NCBI GenBank assembly: GCA_965200615.1
Contig: OZ241377.1
Location: forward strand, 4,836,001 to 4,900,000
Source: Bin5 sp965200615
GTDB taxonomy: Bacteria > Chloroflexota > Anaerolineae > Caldilineales > Caldilineaceae
Length of the DNA: 64,000 nt
Direction: 5' to 3'
Part shown: piece after piece, positions 8,713 through 17,507 of the stretch
Position numbering within the stretch: the first letter of the stretch is position 1
Layout: each line of letters starts with the position of its first letter
The notes under the pieces: model-generated
What the model saw: only the letters and a program-made list of their open reading frames with translations
The model's database searches: none
Told to the model about the DNA's origin: nothing
Position numbers and translations under genes: made by a program

Positions 8713-9090
8713 TCAGTCATCAAGATCAACTACGATATCGTTGCCATCAACCTGAACTGGGTAGGTCTTTACTCGCACGTCCGGATCGACAAGGCAGCGG
8801 CCGGTCGCGATCTCGAATGGCCACTGATGCCACGGGCATCGCAGGACTTCGCCGTCTCCTTCGACCGTCAGTTCGGCTTGACAGGCGGAGGGGGGCGCGG
8901 CCGCGTCGATGCGGCCGGTCAGTTCGCCGGTACAGAGGGGACCTCGCTTGTGCGGACAGATATTGCGCAGCGCGTACAGTTCGCCGTTTACATTGAAGAC
9001 GCCGATGCCGGCCCGGCCGCGAAAAGGCACGACGATCTTGCGGTCGCCTGGGGGAATCTCCCAGACCTTGGCGATAACGACTCTGGTCAT
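8713..9090 (-). CDS. Rieske [2Fe-2S] ferredoxin-like protein
   Basis: 125-residue soluble Rieske protein with both cluster-binding motifs, Cys45-x-His47 (NICPHKRGPLC) and Cys85-x-x-His88 (RCPWHQWPF). It is the size of a dioxygenase ferredoxin or of an isolated Rieske domain, and it has no membrane anchor. Its ATG overlaps the stop of the upstream amidohydrolase gene by four bases (ATGA), so the two are probably translationally coupled. Between the two motifs is an insert (LTGRIDAAAPPSACQAELTVEGDGEVL) that is longer than in minimal ferredoxins. An electron-transfer role for an oxygenase encoded elsewhere is the simplest reading, since no oxygenase gene is adjacent. Confidence 0.92.
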   Translation of the reverse strand: MTRVVIAKVWEIPPGDRKIVVPFRGRAGIGVFNVNGELYALRNICPHKRGPLCTGELTGRIDAAAPPSACQAELTVEGDGEVLRCPWHQWPFEIATGRCLVDPDVRVKTYPVQVDGNDIVVDLDD

Positions 9091-10226
9091 ATCCAGTCGT
9101 CTCCGATGCGCAGCATCTCCAGCGCGTTGTCAGCGAAGATGCGCTGCTGCGTCTCCGGCTCGAGCTCAGGAAAGGTTGTAACAGGGTCGTTCCAGTCGAA
9201 ATGGGGAAAGTCCGAGCAGTAGACGAGCGTTTCGTCGGCGTGGAGCATTTCAAGGAATTGGTACAGTTGCTCGGTCGTCTCCGCTTCGTGCAGCGGCTGC
9301 GAACCGACGCGAATGTGCTCGCGGAAATACTCGCTCGGCAGCCGTTTCAGCCAGGGCGTCTGATCGCGGATGGCCTTCCAATCGGAATCCATGTGCCACA
9401 TAACGGCCACGGCCCACAGCTGTTGCGCCTCGGTCAGTGCAAACTTCAGATTGGGGAATTTCTCGAAAACGCCTTCGCAGATCAGTGAAGAGGCGTGCGC
9501 GCTCGCCACGAACGGGCGGCTCATACGCGATTCCATGTAGTAGGTGGGAAAGCCTACCGGCGTAGGTGTGGTCCGGGCCGCCCCGCCGCCGCCGCCGATA
9601 TGGGCGACGACCGGCAGACCGTGCTCTTCGCACGCCTCCCAGATCGGGTGGTAGAAGCGGTTGCCGAACGGCATACTTGTGCCCATGGGAACCATCACGG
9701 CAACGGTATCTTTGCGGTCTGCCAGTCGGTTGATTTCGCTGACGGCCTGTGCCGGGTCGGACGGTGAGATAAGGATCGCGTTGACAACACGTTCGTCCTT
9801 TTCCAGCCAGTGCTCGATTGTCCAGTCGTTGAAGGCGCGGCACAGCGCCGCGGCCCAGTCGGGGTCCGGCAGGCCGGTGTAGCCGTAAAACGGGGGCGGC
9901 CCGGTCAAAAGCGCGTAGTCGACGTTCCATGGATCAAGGTGCTCGCGCTGCAGAAACTCCAATGAGAAGTTGAAGTCGCGCTCCTTCAAGGTCGGGTCCT
10001 TCAGATCAGGGCGATTGGTGCGGAAGGGCACATTCGAGTATCCGGCGCTGGGCAGGTGCAGCCCCTGGTCTATCAGATGGTTCTGCCAGAATCTGGACAG
10101 GTAGGGCAACAGTTGCTCGGGACGTTCAAAGTTATGGTGAACATCGCAGTCCACGATCTTGATGCCTTCCTTGGGTTGCGCGGTCCACCCTGGCGCTGAT
10201 ATTGGGGCCGCCCCTAACTTGGTCAT
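9087..10226 (-). CDS. Amidohydrolase-2 (ACMSD-like) family protein, copy 1
   Basis: 379-residue TIM-barrel metal-dependent hydrolase or decarboxylase of the amidohydrolase-2 family, which includes aminocarboxymuconate semialdehyde and resorcylate decarboxylases. Visible metal and catalytic features are the N-terminal D-x-H (VDCDVHHN), the middle His in VVAHIGGGG and the C-terminal Asp in YCSDFPHFD. AAGGAG five bases ahead of the ATG supports the start. It is the most diverged of three paralogues in one minus-strand series and is coupled to the Rieske gene downstream. It lacks the EGGFAWMPSL motif shared by copies 2 and 3, having TEAQQLWAVAVMW at that place, which suggests a different substrate or role. 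Confidence 0.9.
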   Translation of the reverse strand: MTKLGAAPISAPGWTAQPKEGIKIVDCDVHHNFERPEQLLPYLSRFWQNHLIDQGLHLPSAGYSNVPFRTNRPDLKDPTLKERDFNFSLEFLQREHLDPWNVDYALLTGPPPFYGYTGLPDPDWAAALCRAFNDWTIEHWLEKDERVVNAILISPSDPAQAVSEINRLADRKDTVAVMVPMGTSMPFGNRFYHPIWEACEEHGLPVVAHIGGGGGAARTTPTPVGFPTYYMESRMSRPFVASAHASSLICEGVFEKFPNLKFALTEAQQLWAVAVMWHMDSDWKAIRDQTPWLKRLPSEYFREHIRVGSQPLHEAETTEQLYQFLEMLHADETLVYCSDFPHFDWNDPVTTFPELEPETQQRIFADNALEMLRIGDDWI

Positions 10227-10269
10227 GGAAAGATCTCCTTGCGCGCTGTCTGATAGTTCAGGTCTCCTG

Positions 10270-11163
10270 CTAGCCAGGCGTTAACCAATCGGATTCGGTT
10301 GCAGCGGCCAGGCGAACGTCTTGTCCGAAGGGATCCCCCTTCAGCCACACATCCCTCTGCGGGAAAGGAATCGAGATTCCCCGCTCTTGCAGACCGTGGT
10401 AGATCGACTCAAGGATCTCGCTCAGCGAGGAAAGCCGCTGCGCTGGGTCATCGATCCAGTACTGAATCCGAAATAAGAGCGCCGAATCTGCAAACTCAAC
10501 CAGAAACGTACGCGGCTCCGGGTCGGCCAGCACAGCCGCATGGGCCGCGATGTGGGAATGGAGGATTTCGTGCACGGCGCTGATGTCGGCGCCGTAGGCG
10601 ACGCCGATCTGGGATTCGATGCGCAGAATCTGGTCCGACTTCGTCCAGTTGTCAAGCCGTTGTGAGACCATCAGGGAGTTTGGCACGATAACCTCTGTGT
10701 TGCTGAAGGTCTTGACGACGGTGGTGCGGAGACTCATCTCCTGGACAGTACCCCGTATTCCGTCTACCTCGATCACGTCGTCATCACGAATCGTCCCTTC
10801 TGTCATCAGGACCAGCCCCGCGATGTAGTTGCTGGCAAGATTCTGAAGACCCAGCCCCAACCCGATGCTCAGGGCGCCGAGGGGCACAAGGAAGATCGAA
10901 AGATTTACACCAAGGGACGTGAGCGTTGTATAAACCCCTGCCATCAGGACCGACAGGTAGATGACGGAGCGAGCGAGTCGCTTGCTGGTGGCCGTGAGCG
11001 GAAGTCCAGGCTCCACTCGCCTTTGAAACTGGCGCGCTGCGATCCGTGCCAATATATAGAACAGAAGCACCGACCCGAGCGTAAGAAACAGATCGAACGG
11101 CGTCAGCGCAGTTCCTTGTACGGTTGTAACGGGGGTATTCAGGAAGCGGATGATACCGCCCAT
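10270..11163 (-). CDS. Small mechanosensitive channel, MscS family
   Basis: 297-residue membrane protein. Three hydrophobic helices are visible, at about residues 22-46, 66-86 and 90-122. The last is the Gly/Ala-rich pore helix (GALSIGLGLGLQNLASNYIAG) that marks MscS channels. The beta-domain follows (DDDVIEVDGIRGTVQEMSLRTTVVKTFSNTEVIVPNS), then the C-terminal alpha/beta domain. The protein opens under membrane tension to release solutes. It lies between two amidohydrolase genes on the same strand with gaps of 20 and 43 bases, so it is probably in their operon. This is an unusual place for an osmotic safety valve and raises the possibility of a role in solute export. Confidence 0.92.
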   Translation of the reverse strand: MGGIIRFLNTPVTTVQGTALTPFDLFLTLGSVLLFYILARIAARQFQRRVEPGLPLTATSKRLARSVIYLSVLMAGVYTTLTSLGVNLSIFLVPLGALSIGLGLGLQNLASNYIAGLVLMTEGTIRDDDVIEVDGIRGTVQEMSLRTTVVKTFSNTEVIVPNSLMVSQRLDNWTKSDQILRIESQIGVAYGADISAVHEILHSHIAAHAAVLADPEPRTFLVEFADSALLFRIQYWIDDPAQRLSSLSEILESIYHGLQERGISIPFPQRDVWLKGDPFGQDVRLAAATESDWLTPG

Positions 11164-11183
11164 ACCGTTCTTCCAGGTCGATT

Positions 11184-12299
11184 CTACGCCAGTTTGTAGA
11201 ATTGGCGGGCGTTTTCGGCCATGATGTTGCGCCTGACTTCAAGCGGTAACGTGGCCGGCAATGCCCGGTCCGGAGAGTCGAAGTCCCAGTGCGGATAGTC
11301 CGTGGCGAACATCAACTTCCGCCCATTGTCCATCTGTGCCAGAAGCTGTTCGAAATGCTTCTGTTGCCTGGGCTCCTCCATCGGCTGTGTGGACAGCCAG
11401 AAGTGCTCCTGCATGTACTCGGATGGCGCCTTTTTGAGATAGGGCGTCTCCCGTCGCAGCCGTTCCCAACTCTGATCCAGCCTCCATGCCAGAGAGGGCA
11501 TCCACGCGAATCCGCCTTCGATGATCACGATGCGCAGCTCGGGGAAATGCTCAAAAACACCCTCACAGACGAGACTGGCAACCTGGGCCTGGAAGGACTG
11601 GGCCATTCCGGTGTGATCTTCGATGTAGTAGGAAGGCCATCCGCCCCCGGTCAGGGGATGACCGGCGTTACCACCGAAATGAATACCGATCGGCAGATCA
11701 TACTCGAGGGCGGCCTCGTACATCTTCCAGTATTTGCGCCGGCCAAGCGGTTCCTGGGTCCGGGTTACCAGGATCACCTGCACAAAGCCTTTGTGACCGC
11801 CCAGGCGGTGGATCTCCTCGGCGGCGAGTTCCGCGTCCTCGTAGTTGACGAGGATCGACGCCCGCAGCCGGGGCTCGAGTTCGAGCCACTCCGCGATCTG
11901 ATAGTCGTTTATCGCTCGCGCAAGCTGTGCGCCGTATTCCCGGTTCACCTGGCCGCCTGCGCCGGCCAGCGGATTCAGGATGCCGTAGTCCATGTCGAAG
12001 GCGTCCAGCAGTTGCTCGCGCATAAATTCCAGGTCTGTTCCGGGCGGTCGCCCGCTCGGCGGCCAGGCATCGGTGCGGGCCGCGTTGGGTTGATGGCGCG
12101 GATAGCCGACGCCGTAGTGTCCGCGCATCCCGATCATCTTGTGATGCTCTTGCCACTCCGGAGCCAGATAATTGGTGATGATCTGATCGAACAGGGGGTC
12201 TTCATAGACATCAAAGTTGTGAATGTCAGTGTCGATCACCGCCAGTTTGGTTTTTTCAGCGTTCTGTTGTTGTTCGGCAATCTCAAAATCCAGCGTCAT
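11184..12299 (-). CDS. Amidohydrolase-2 (ACMSD-like) family protein, copy 2
   Basis: 371-residue paralogue of the genes on either side. It has the D-x-H start (IDTDIHNFDVYED), the middle His in IGIHFGGNAG, the EGGFAWMPSLAWRLDQSW segment and the C-terminal Asp in FATDYPHWDFD. GAGGAG ahead of the ATG supports the start. Only 11 bases separate it from the upstream copy 3. The family hydrolyses or decarboxylates cyclic and carboxylated aromatic compounds with a divalent metal. Nothing in the sequence fixes the substrate. Copies 2 and 3 resemble each other more than either resembles copy 1, which suggests a recent duplication. Confidence 0.9.
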   Translation of the reverse strand: MTLDFEIAEQQQNAEKTKLAVIDTDIHNFDVYEDPLFDQIITNYLAPEWQEHHKMIGMRGHYGVGYPRHQPNAARTDAWPPSGRPPGTDLEFMREQLLDAFDMDYGILNPLAGAGGQVNREYGAQLARAINDYQIAEWLELEPRLRASILVNYEDAELAAEEIHRLGGHKGFVQVILVTRTQEPLGRRKYWKMYEAALEYDLPIGIHFGGNAGHPLTGGGWPSYYIEDHTGMAQSFQAQVASLVCEGVFEHFPELRIVIIEGGFAWMPSLAWRLDQSWERLRRETPYLKKAPSEYMQEHFWLSTQPMEEPRQQKHFEQLLAQMDNGRKLMFATDYPHWDFDSPDRALPATLPLEVRRNIMAENARQFYKLA

Positions 12300-12310
12300 G
12301 GCAGATCTCC

Positions 12311-13477
12311 TCAGAGTCGATAAAAGGAGCGGGCGTTTTCCGACCAGATGTTTGAATTGAGGGGTTCCGGCAAGGTCACCGGCCAGGCTTCACTGTCGTC
12401 ATCATAGTGCCAGTGCGGGTAGTCGGTCGCGAACATAAGCAATGTGTCCGACTCCAACTGTTCAATGGTCTGCAGGATGTATCGGGGGTCGGGGGGAGCG
12501 CCTACCGGCTGCACGGTCAGGCGCATATGATCGCGGATGTAGTCCGAGGGCGCCCGCCTCACCCATGGGGTATTGGAACGGAGCCCTTTCCACTCCTTAT
12601 CCAGCCGCCACATCAGAGAAGGCATCCAGGCGAATCCTCCTTCAATGAGGGCGATACGAAGATCGGGGAAACGGTCGAATACACCTTCGGCGATGACGCT
12701 GATGACCTGGGACTGAAATACTTGCGCCATGCCGGCGTACTCTTCCAGATAGGTCGAAGGCCACCCTACAGGCGTGGGCGGATGTCCGGGCGCCCCGCCG
12801 AAATTGATGCCGATCACCAGTTCATGCTCGACAGCGGCGGCGTACAGCGGGTCGTAATAGCGGTTGCCGTAAGGAATATAGGAGCGCACCGGGAGGACCA
12901 CCTGGACAAACTTGGGGTGATCTCCGAAGCGATGGATCTCCTCCGCGGCGCGGGCCGGTGTCTGGCTCGGGACTACCAGAGATCCCCGCAGCCTGGGTTC
13001 AGGCTCCAGCCACTCGTCGATCTGCCAGCGATTGGCCGCGGTTGCCAGGTCTGCGGCCAGATCCTCCTGCTTCACGCTCTGCACGCGGTATGAACAGTTC
13101 AGGATACCGATTTCAGTTTTCCAGGGGGCCAACGCCTGCTCACGAACCAGCTGCAAGTTGGAGCCGGCTTGCCCGCCCTCTGCAGGAACAGTTCCCGGCC
13201 GCGCCGATGTTGGGGCTCCGCGAGGATAGTCGTTGGCGTGGGGACCGAGGAAGGCCGACCCGCGAATATAGTCCTGCCAGTAGTCTGCCAGATAGGGCAT
13301 CAACTGCTCGATCGACGACACTTCATTGTGGATGTCACAGTCGATCACTGGATGATCTGAGGACGGTCTATGCCTTCCATTGACGGGTTGCGCCGCGGTT
13401 CGACTACTCCTCCCCGGGCTATGTCCGTTTTCGGATGCAGCCGAACGCGGCTGCTGTGCACCGGCACTTGAAGTCAT
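12311..13477 (-). CDS. Amidohydrolase-2 (ACMSD-like) family protein, copy 3
   Basis: 388-residue paralogue and first gene of the minus-strand series. It carries VIDCDIHNEVSSIEQL (D-x-H), IGINFGGAPGHPPTPVGWP, EGGFAWMPSLMWRLDKEW and FATDYPHWHYDDD. In the middle motif an Asn (IGINF) stands where copies 1 and 2 have His (VAHIG, IGIHF). This may change metal binding and is worth checking against a structure. The first 45 residues are a low-complexity tail rich in Ser, Gly and Pro, so the true start may be an internal codon nearer the domain. Confidence 0.88.
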   Translation of the reverse strand: MTSSAGAQQPRSAASENGHSPGRSSRTAAQPVNGRHRPSSDHPVIDCDIHNEVSSIEQLMPYLADYWQDYIRGSAFLGPHANDYPRGAPTSARPGTVPAEGGQAGSNLQLVREQALAPWKTEIGILNCSYRVQSVKQEDLAADLATAANRWQIDEWLEPEPRLRGSLVVPSQTPARAAEEIHRFGDHPKFVQVVLPVRSYIPYGNRYYDPLYAAAVEHELVIGINFGGAPGHPPTPVGWPSTYLEEYAGMAQVFQSQVISVIAEGVFDRFPDLRIALIEGGFAWMPSLMWRLDKEWKGLRSNTPWVRRAPSDYIRDHMRLTVQPVGAPPDPRYILQTIEQLESDTLLMFATDYPHWHYDDDSEAWPVTLPEPLNSNIWSENARSFYRL

Positions 13478-13797
13478 GGCTGCCTGCCCTCACGCTTCAC
13501 TTGCGATTGATTCCCAGCGGTCCAAGGTTACGCAGATTCTACCGCTTTGCGCCCTTCGCGTCAACGTCGGACCGGGATGGGACAGGGGCACACGCATCAA
13601 AGTTCGGACGCCACAATAACCCACGAAGGGTACCCACAAAAAGGCGCTCCTACCGGTATCAGGTAACGCCCACTCCCACCGGATTGGCCACGTTCGGTAG
13701 GCTGCGACCTCTGAATATCTTGCGGCCTCAAGGGACTTCACATATAATTCCGCTAAAGCAATGACCTGTATTCTTCCCCAACAGAAACTGATCGCAA
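13478..13797. other. Divergent intergenic region
   Basis: 320 bases lie between the amidohydrolase operon (minus) and the small hypothetical gene (plus). Apart from the possible plus-strand promoter at 13720-13748, I see no repeat, RNA or gene in it. Confidence 0.5.
13720..13748 (+). promoter_or_regulatory. Possible sigma-70-like promoter
   Basis: TTGCGG, a 17-base spacer and a perfect TATAAT. The predicted start of transcription is near 13755, about 40 bases ahead of the small hypothetical gene and the PhyH gene. Confidence 0.4.
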
Positions 13798-14082
13798 ATG
13801 GATGCCCAAGCCCAGCCCCGCCAGCGACTACTGTATCTGCATGCGCGTACGCCAAGCGTGTTTTCGGAAATACTGGGTTACACGCTGATAGAACCGGTGA
13901 AGGGCTTCCAGGTCGAAATCAGCGGGGGAGAGTTTGAATGGCCTTACACTTCCGTTCATGATGCCCTTGTCGACGGCTGGCAGATTATTCAGTTTCCGCA
14001 CTTGCAGTCACCTTTCAGCGACACAGACCTGGATGTTGTCGGCTATGAATTCATCCTGCAGAAGATGGAGGCAATTCCATGA
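13798..14082 (+). CDS. Small hypothetical protein upstream of a PhyH dioxygenase
   Basis: 94-residue soluble protein that I do not recognise. It has no signal peptide, membrane segment or cysteine. Its content is Leu/Ile/Phe-rich with acidic patches (LDVVGYEFILQKMEAIP at the end), consistent with a small folded domain. Its stop overlaps the start of the dioxygenase gene by four bases (ATGA), which indicates translational coupling and perhaps a stoichiometric partner. A candidate promoter precedes it. Confidence 0.65.
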   Translation: MDAQAQPRQRLLYLHARTPSVFSEILGYTLIEPVKGFQVEISGGEFEWPYTSVHDALVDGWQIIQFPHLQSPFSDTDLDVVGYEFILQKMEAIP

Positions 14083-14885
14083 TCGATACCAAATACCTGC
14101 TCACAGATGTTGATATGGCCCGCTTCCTTGTAAACGGCTACCACATCGTCGAAACGGATCTGCCCCCGGACGTGAACGAGCAAATCGCAGAACAGCTTGA
14201 CGGGCTGACGGCCAATCCGGGCGACGCCATCACCGAATCTGTGCCCGGTCTCTGGAAGGTTCTGGAACATCCGCAGGTGCGCGGCGCGCTCATAAGCCTG
14301 TTAGGTGAGGACTATGGCGTAAACGCCCACCGCCACTGGCACTGCAAGCTGCCCGGGTCCGGCGCCATGCCGTGGCATCAGGACGGCACCAATAACCGCA
14401 GCGCTAAGATCGAACGCCTCCTCGGGCTGTACTATCCCCGAACAATCACCGCGGCAATGGGCCCAACCGTTGTTGTTCCGGGAACGCAGTTCCGCAACGC
14501 GCCGACCGACAGAATGGCGACATACACCAACATTCGGGGGCAGGTACCGCTGACAGTACCGGCCGGAACGTTCGCGATCACCCACTACGACTTGTGGCAC
14601 GGCACGGCCAGCAACAGGACAGACGTCAAGCGCCACATGATCAAGTTCCTCTTCGACCGCAACAGTGTGAACAAGGTCCCTTCCTGGAACCATAACCCTG
14701 AGACCCTGAACCGGCCGCGCGATTGGGACGCTCGCGACAGAGCGCAGGATGCGGTTAACATACTGTCTTTTGGCAATCCTTTGGGGGTCTCACAGAGCGA
14801 CCATTACAAGGAGCGGACGATCCGTCACGCATGCTGGCAAGACCTGATGGGGAACCAGGAGCAACATGAGGCGCGGCGGTTCTGA
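14079..14885 (+). CDS. Phytanoyl-CoA dioxygenase (PhyH) family protein
   Basis: 268-residue Fe(II)/2-oxoglutarate-dependent oxygenase. The facial triad is visible as His100-x-Asp102 (PWHQDG) and His174 (DLWHGT), with Arg185 (KRHMIKF) positioned to bind 2-oxoglutarate. The double-stranded beta-helix core runs from about residue 85 to 195. Members hydroxylate fatty acyl-CoAs, ectoine, natural products and other substrates, and they are expanded in sponge-associated and marine bacteria. The target here is unknown. It is coupled to the small gene upstream and followed by a methyltransferase 138 bases on. This could be a tailoring set for a small molecule, but that is only a suggestion. Confidence 0.88.
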   Translation: MIDTKYLLTDVDMARFLVNGYHIVETDLPPDVNEQIAEQLDGLTANPGDAITESVPGLWKVLEHPQVRGALISLLGEDYGVNAHRHWHCKLPGSGAMPWHQDGTNNRSAKIERLLGLYYPRTITAAMGPTVVVPGTQFRNAPTDRMATYTNIRGQVPLTVPAGTFAITHYDLWHGTASNRTDVKRHMIKFLFDRNSVNKVPSWNHNPETLNRPRDWDARDRAQDAVNILSFGNPLGVSQSDHYKERTIRHACWQDLMGNQEQHEARRF

Positions 14886-15023
14886 GCGCTGTCTCATGAA
14901 TATACCGGCAGCGAGGCGGGGCAATCCTTTTCTTTGCACGGGGTCTACCGGGATCAGGGGGAACCGCCCTTCTTCCGGAGAAGGGTCCACCGAGCGCTTT
15001 TGGGACAAAGAAAGCAGGCATAG

Positions 15024-15830
15024 ATGGACGAACTATCCAGCTTCAATCGGGAACGGTGGAACGGGCTAGCGCGGGCGGGCGTTCTCTACTCGCGGCCCAA
15101 ACTGGACCTGGACGAGGTTTCAGCGCGTGAGATAGTGGACGAGGCCGGTCTGCTAGGCGACGTGCGGGGCAAGAAGGTTCTCGTCCTGGCAGGCGGCGGC
15201 GGACAGCAGTCGGCTGCGCTGGGTCTGCTGGGCGCATTGGTAACGGTACTTGATCTGTCCGATGAGCAGCTTGAGAAGGATAGACTAGCTGCCGACCACT
15301 ATGGGCTCTCGCCCGTCCTGCTGCAGGGTGACATGCGGGATCTTACCCGTTTCACTGAGGACGCCTTCGACATCGTCTACCAGCCCTTTTCGATCAACTT
15401 CGTTCCGGATGTCCGTCCCGTCTTTGCTGGCGTGGCCCGTGTTCTCAAAGCAGGGGGGCTCTACCACGTGCAGTGGCACAATCCCTATACGCAGACCTAC
15501 AACCCCGACGACTACGATCCGGTCAGGGGATATTCATCCAACTCGATTTACAGAGATGGCGAGGTTGACGTGGTCGCTATCTATGGCACGGACACATGGG
15601 GCGTTGAGATCGAGGATGGATCCAAGATAGAGGTCCCTGGTCCGAGGGAGTTTCGACACACGATGCCGACTTTCGTCAACGGCTTGATAGCAGGCGGGTT
15701 CGAGATCCTGGCATTTTGTGAGCACACAACCTGGGAGGAGGACCCGGAGCCGGGCTCGTGGGAGCACTTCAAGGCCGTCAGTCCGCCTTACCTGGCCTTC
15801 TGGACAAGGAGGAGAAACAAAGACTCTTAG
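15024..15830 (+). CDS. Class I SAM-dependent methyltransferase
   Basis: 268-residue protein with Rossmann-fold methyltransferase motifs: motif I as KVLVLAGGGGQQSAAL (about residue 50), the acidic end of strand 2 in VTVLDLSDEQL, and FDIVYQPFSINFVPDVRPVF before the family's LKAGGLYHVQWHNP stretch. The AGGGGQ motif is a known variant in Methyltransf_11-type enzymes from Chloroflexota. The substrate cannot be inferred. The start ATG has only a weak ribosome site, but the N-terminus (MDELSSFNRERWNGLA) is typical of this subgroup. Confidence 0.85.
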   Translation: MDELSSFNRERWNGLARAGVLYSRPKLDLDEVSAREIVDEAGLLGDVRGKKVLVLAGGGGQQSAALGLLGALVTVLDLSDEQLEKDRLAADHYGLSPVLLQGDMRDLTRFTEDAFDIVYQPFSINFVPDVRPVFAGVARVLKAGGLYHVQWHNPYTQTYNPDDYDPVRGYSSNSIYRDGEVDVVAIYGTDTWGVEIEDGSKIEVPGPREFRHTMPTFVNGLIAGGFEILAFCEHTTWEEDPEPGSWEHFKAVSPPYLAFWTRRRNKDS

Positions 15831-15852
15831 TTTCGTCCTCGATAAAGGCTAT

Positions 15853-17205
15853 TCATGCCAGTGGCTGAGACGGAAGCGCGAACGGATCAGAAGTCTGTTC
15901 TACCTCTTTCCTCAGTCGCTCGCGGCGCTCAGACAGTACCTCTCGACAGGCAGCCTGATAGGCCAGGTTTTCGGTTTCGCCGGGATCGTTTTCCAGGTCG
16001 AAGAGCAATTCGGGGCGCTGACCGTGCGAGAAGGCGATATATTTGTAGCGGGCCGTGCGGATCATGCGACCCTTTTTTGTTTCATCATCCAGAAAGGGCT
16101 GCAGCTCTGTCACAACATGGGAGCGCCCTGGCAGTGCAGGATTCTCGATCACCGGGCGCACACTTTGCCCGTCAATTCCTTCAGGGGCGTCGATGTCTGC
16201 GTAGTCGCACATGGTCGGCAACAGATCTACGCCGGAAATGAGATGCGTGCGGTCCACCTTATTCTCTGGTACCGACCCCGGCAGCCGAATCACAAACGGC
16301 ACTCTGACGACTTCCTCCCACAGCATCAATTTGGTGACCCATTTGTGAGCAGCCACTCCTTCTCCGTGGTCACTCGTCAGTACGATTAACGTGTCGTTTG
16401 TGAGACCGCTCTTTTCAAGCGCCCTCAGCAACCTGCCAATCTGCTCGTCGACCCTTTCGGTCAGGCGATTGTAAACATAGAGGTATCTGCGCCAGTCGTT
16501 CTCGTCCCAATTGTGTGTCCAGCTCATTTCAGGGCCGTACTCGGTGCGCTTGCGGCAGAGGCCGACAAACTCCGGCTCGTCCGGGATTGGCTGGAAGTTA
16601 GCAGGTAGCGGAGGCAGTTCGCTGTCGGATGGGATATCGACAATGTGGCGCCACTCCATCACCCAGTAGCAGATGTCATGGGGATTATGCAGGGAAGCCA
16701 CCAGTAAGAACGGGTCATCGGCCGCGGCCGCCTGCGTTCCCTGCCTCTCCAGAAACTCGACAGCATGGTCTGTCCACAGCGGGTCGGTGTCGCTGCCCAA
16801 TTGGGGCGGGATCCCTTCAGGATATTCATCGCAAAGGAATTCGAAACCCTGCCTGCCGCCAACCTGTTCAACACCTTTCTGGGACCTGGGGCCCAGATGC
16901 AGCTTGCCTGCATAGTAAGATCGGTAGCCAGCCTGACGAAAGTGTGCGCCCATGGTGGTGAGGCCGGACCTGACCGCCGGCCCGTTGACCTCTACTCCGC
17001 TCCTGTGCGGCAATCTGCCGGAGAGCAGGCTGCCGCGGGAGGGGCCGCAGACAGGTGAGGCGCAGTAGGCGTTTCGAAAAGTCAACCCGCTATGGACGAG
17101 TGAGTCCATGTGGGGCGTTTGCAGGTAGGGACTGCCATAGGCGCTTAGCGCGGAATGTGTCTGCTGATCGGTAAGGATGACGAAAATGTTTGGTTGAGTA
17201 GTCAT
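15853..17205 (-). CDS. Sulfatase (formylglycine-dependent)
   Basis: About 450 residues. The sulfatase signature is Cys53-G-P-S-R57 (SPVCGPSRGSLLSGR), whose cysteine is converted to formylglycine by a separate generating enzyme. Metal-ligand regions are TDQQ near residue 13 and the later LTSDHGEG. The frame opens upstream to 17289, but MTTQPNIFVILTDQQ from the ATG at 17205 matches the family start. No signal peptide is visible, so a cytoplasmic location is likely unless export uses another route. The sulfatase reading rests on the motif, because phosphonate hydrolases share the fold. A second sulfatase-like gene lies at 34976. Confidence 0.9.
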   Translation of the reverse strand: MTTQPNIFVILTDQQTHSALSAYGSPYLQTPHMDSLVHSGLTFRNAYCASPVCGPSRGSLLSGRLPHRSGVEVNGPAVRSGLTTMGAHFRQAGYRSYYAGKLHLGPRSQKGVEQVGGRQGFEFLCDEYPEGIPPQLGSDTDPLWTDHAVEFLERQGTQAAAADDPFLLVASLHNPHDICYWVMEWRHIVDIPSDSELPPLPANFQPIPDEPEFVGLCRKRTEYGPEMSWTHNWDENDWRRYLYVYNRLTERVDEQIGRLLRALEKSGLTNDTLIVLTSDHGEGVAAHKWVTKLMLWEEVVRVPFVIRLPGSVPENKVDRTHLISGVDLLPTMCDYADIDAPEGIDGQSVRPVIENPALPGRSHVVTELQPFLDDETKKGRMIRTARYKYIAFSHGQRPELLFDLENDPGETENLAYQAACREVLSERRERLRKEVEQTSDPFALPSQPLA

Positions 17206-17321
17206 AAGGGACTCACTTGAGGACTGTTGAGCGTGAAACAGGCATTGACGAACTTGCCCAATTTGACCCCAAGTGAAAACCGTTGTCAAAGAATTCCAAT
17301 TCTTGGATAACGGGAAGATCC

Positions 17322-17507
17322 CTACCCCAGCTTGTTCATCCTTTTCAGGTATTCGGCGTCGACTCCGTGGATGCGCATTTCGATCAGCCGGTCCAGCGTG
17401 AGCCCCTCCACACCCAGGGTTTCCATCTGCCGAATATATTCGAGAGTCACCTCATGGATACGCATCTCGACCAATTTTTGTATTTTTCCAAATATTTTGA
17501 AGTTATC
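17322..17507 (-). pseudogene. Remnant with two L-x-EMRIHGV-type helical repeats
   Basis: Reading the minus strand, an open stretch after a stop at 17508-17510 gives two copies of a 25-residue motif: LVEMRIHEVTLEYIRQMETL, then LIEMRIHGVDAEYLKRMNKL, and a stop at 17322-17324. The same kind of short helical repeat (EMRIHGV-x-PEYI) occurs in C-terminal parts of BlaR/M56 peptidase-like and DUF4097-like proteins. The gene start and any catalytic domain are missing, and bases 17476-17520 are AT-rich with no ribosome site. It is either the 3' end of a decayed gene or a 48-residue ORF from the ATG at 17465. The rest of the 17206-17692 gap shows nothing clear. Confidence 0.55.
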
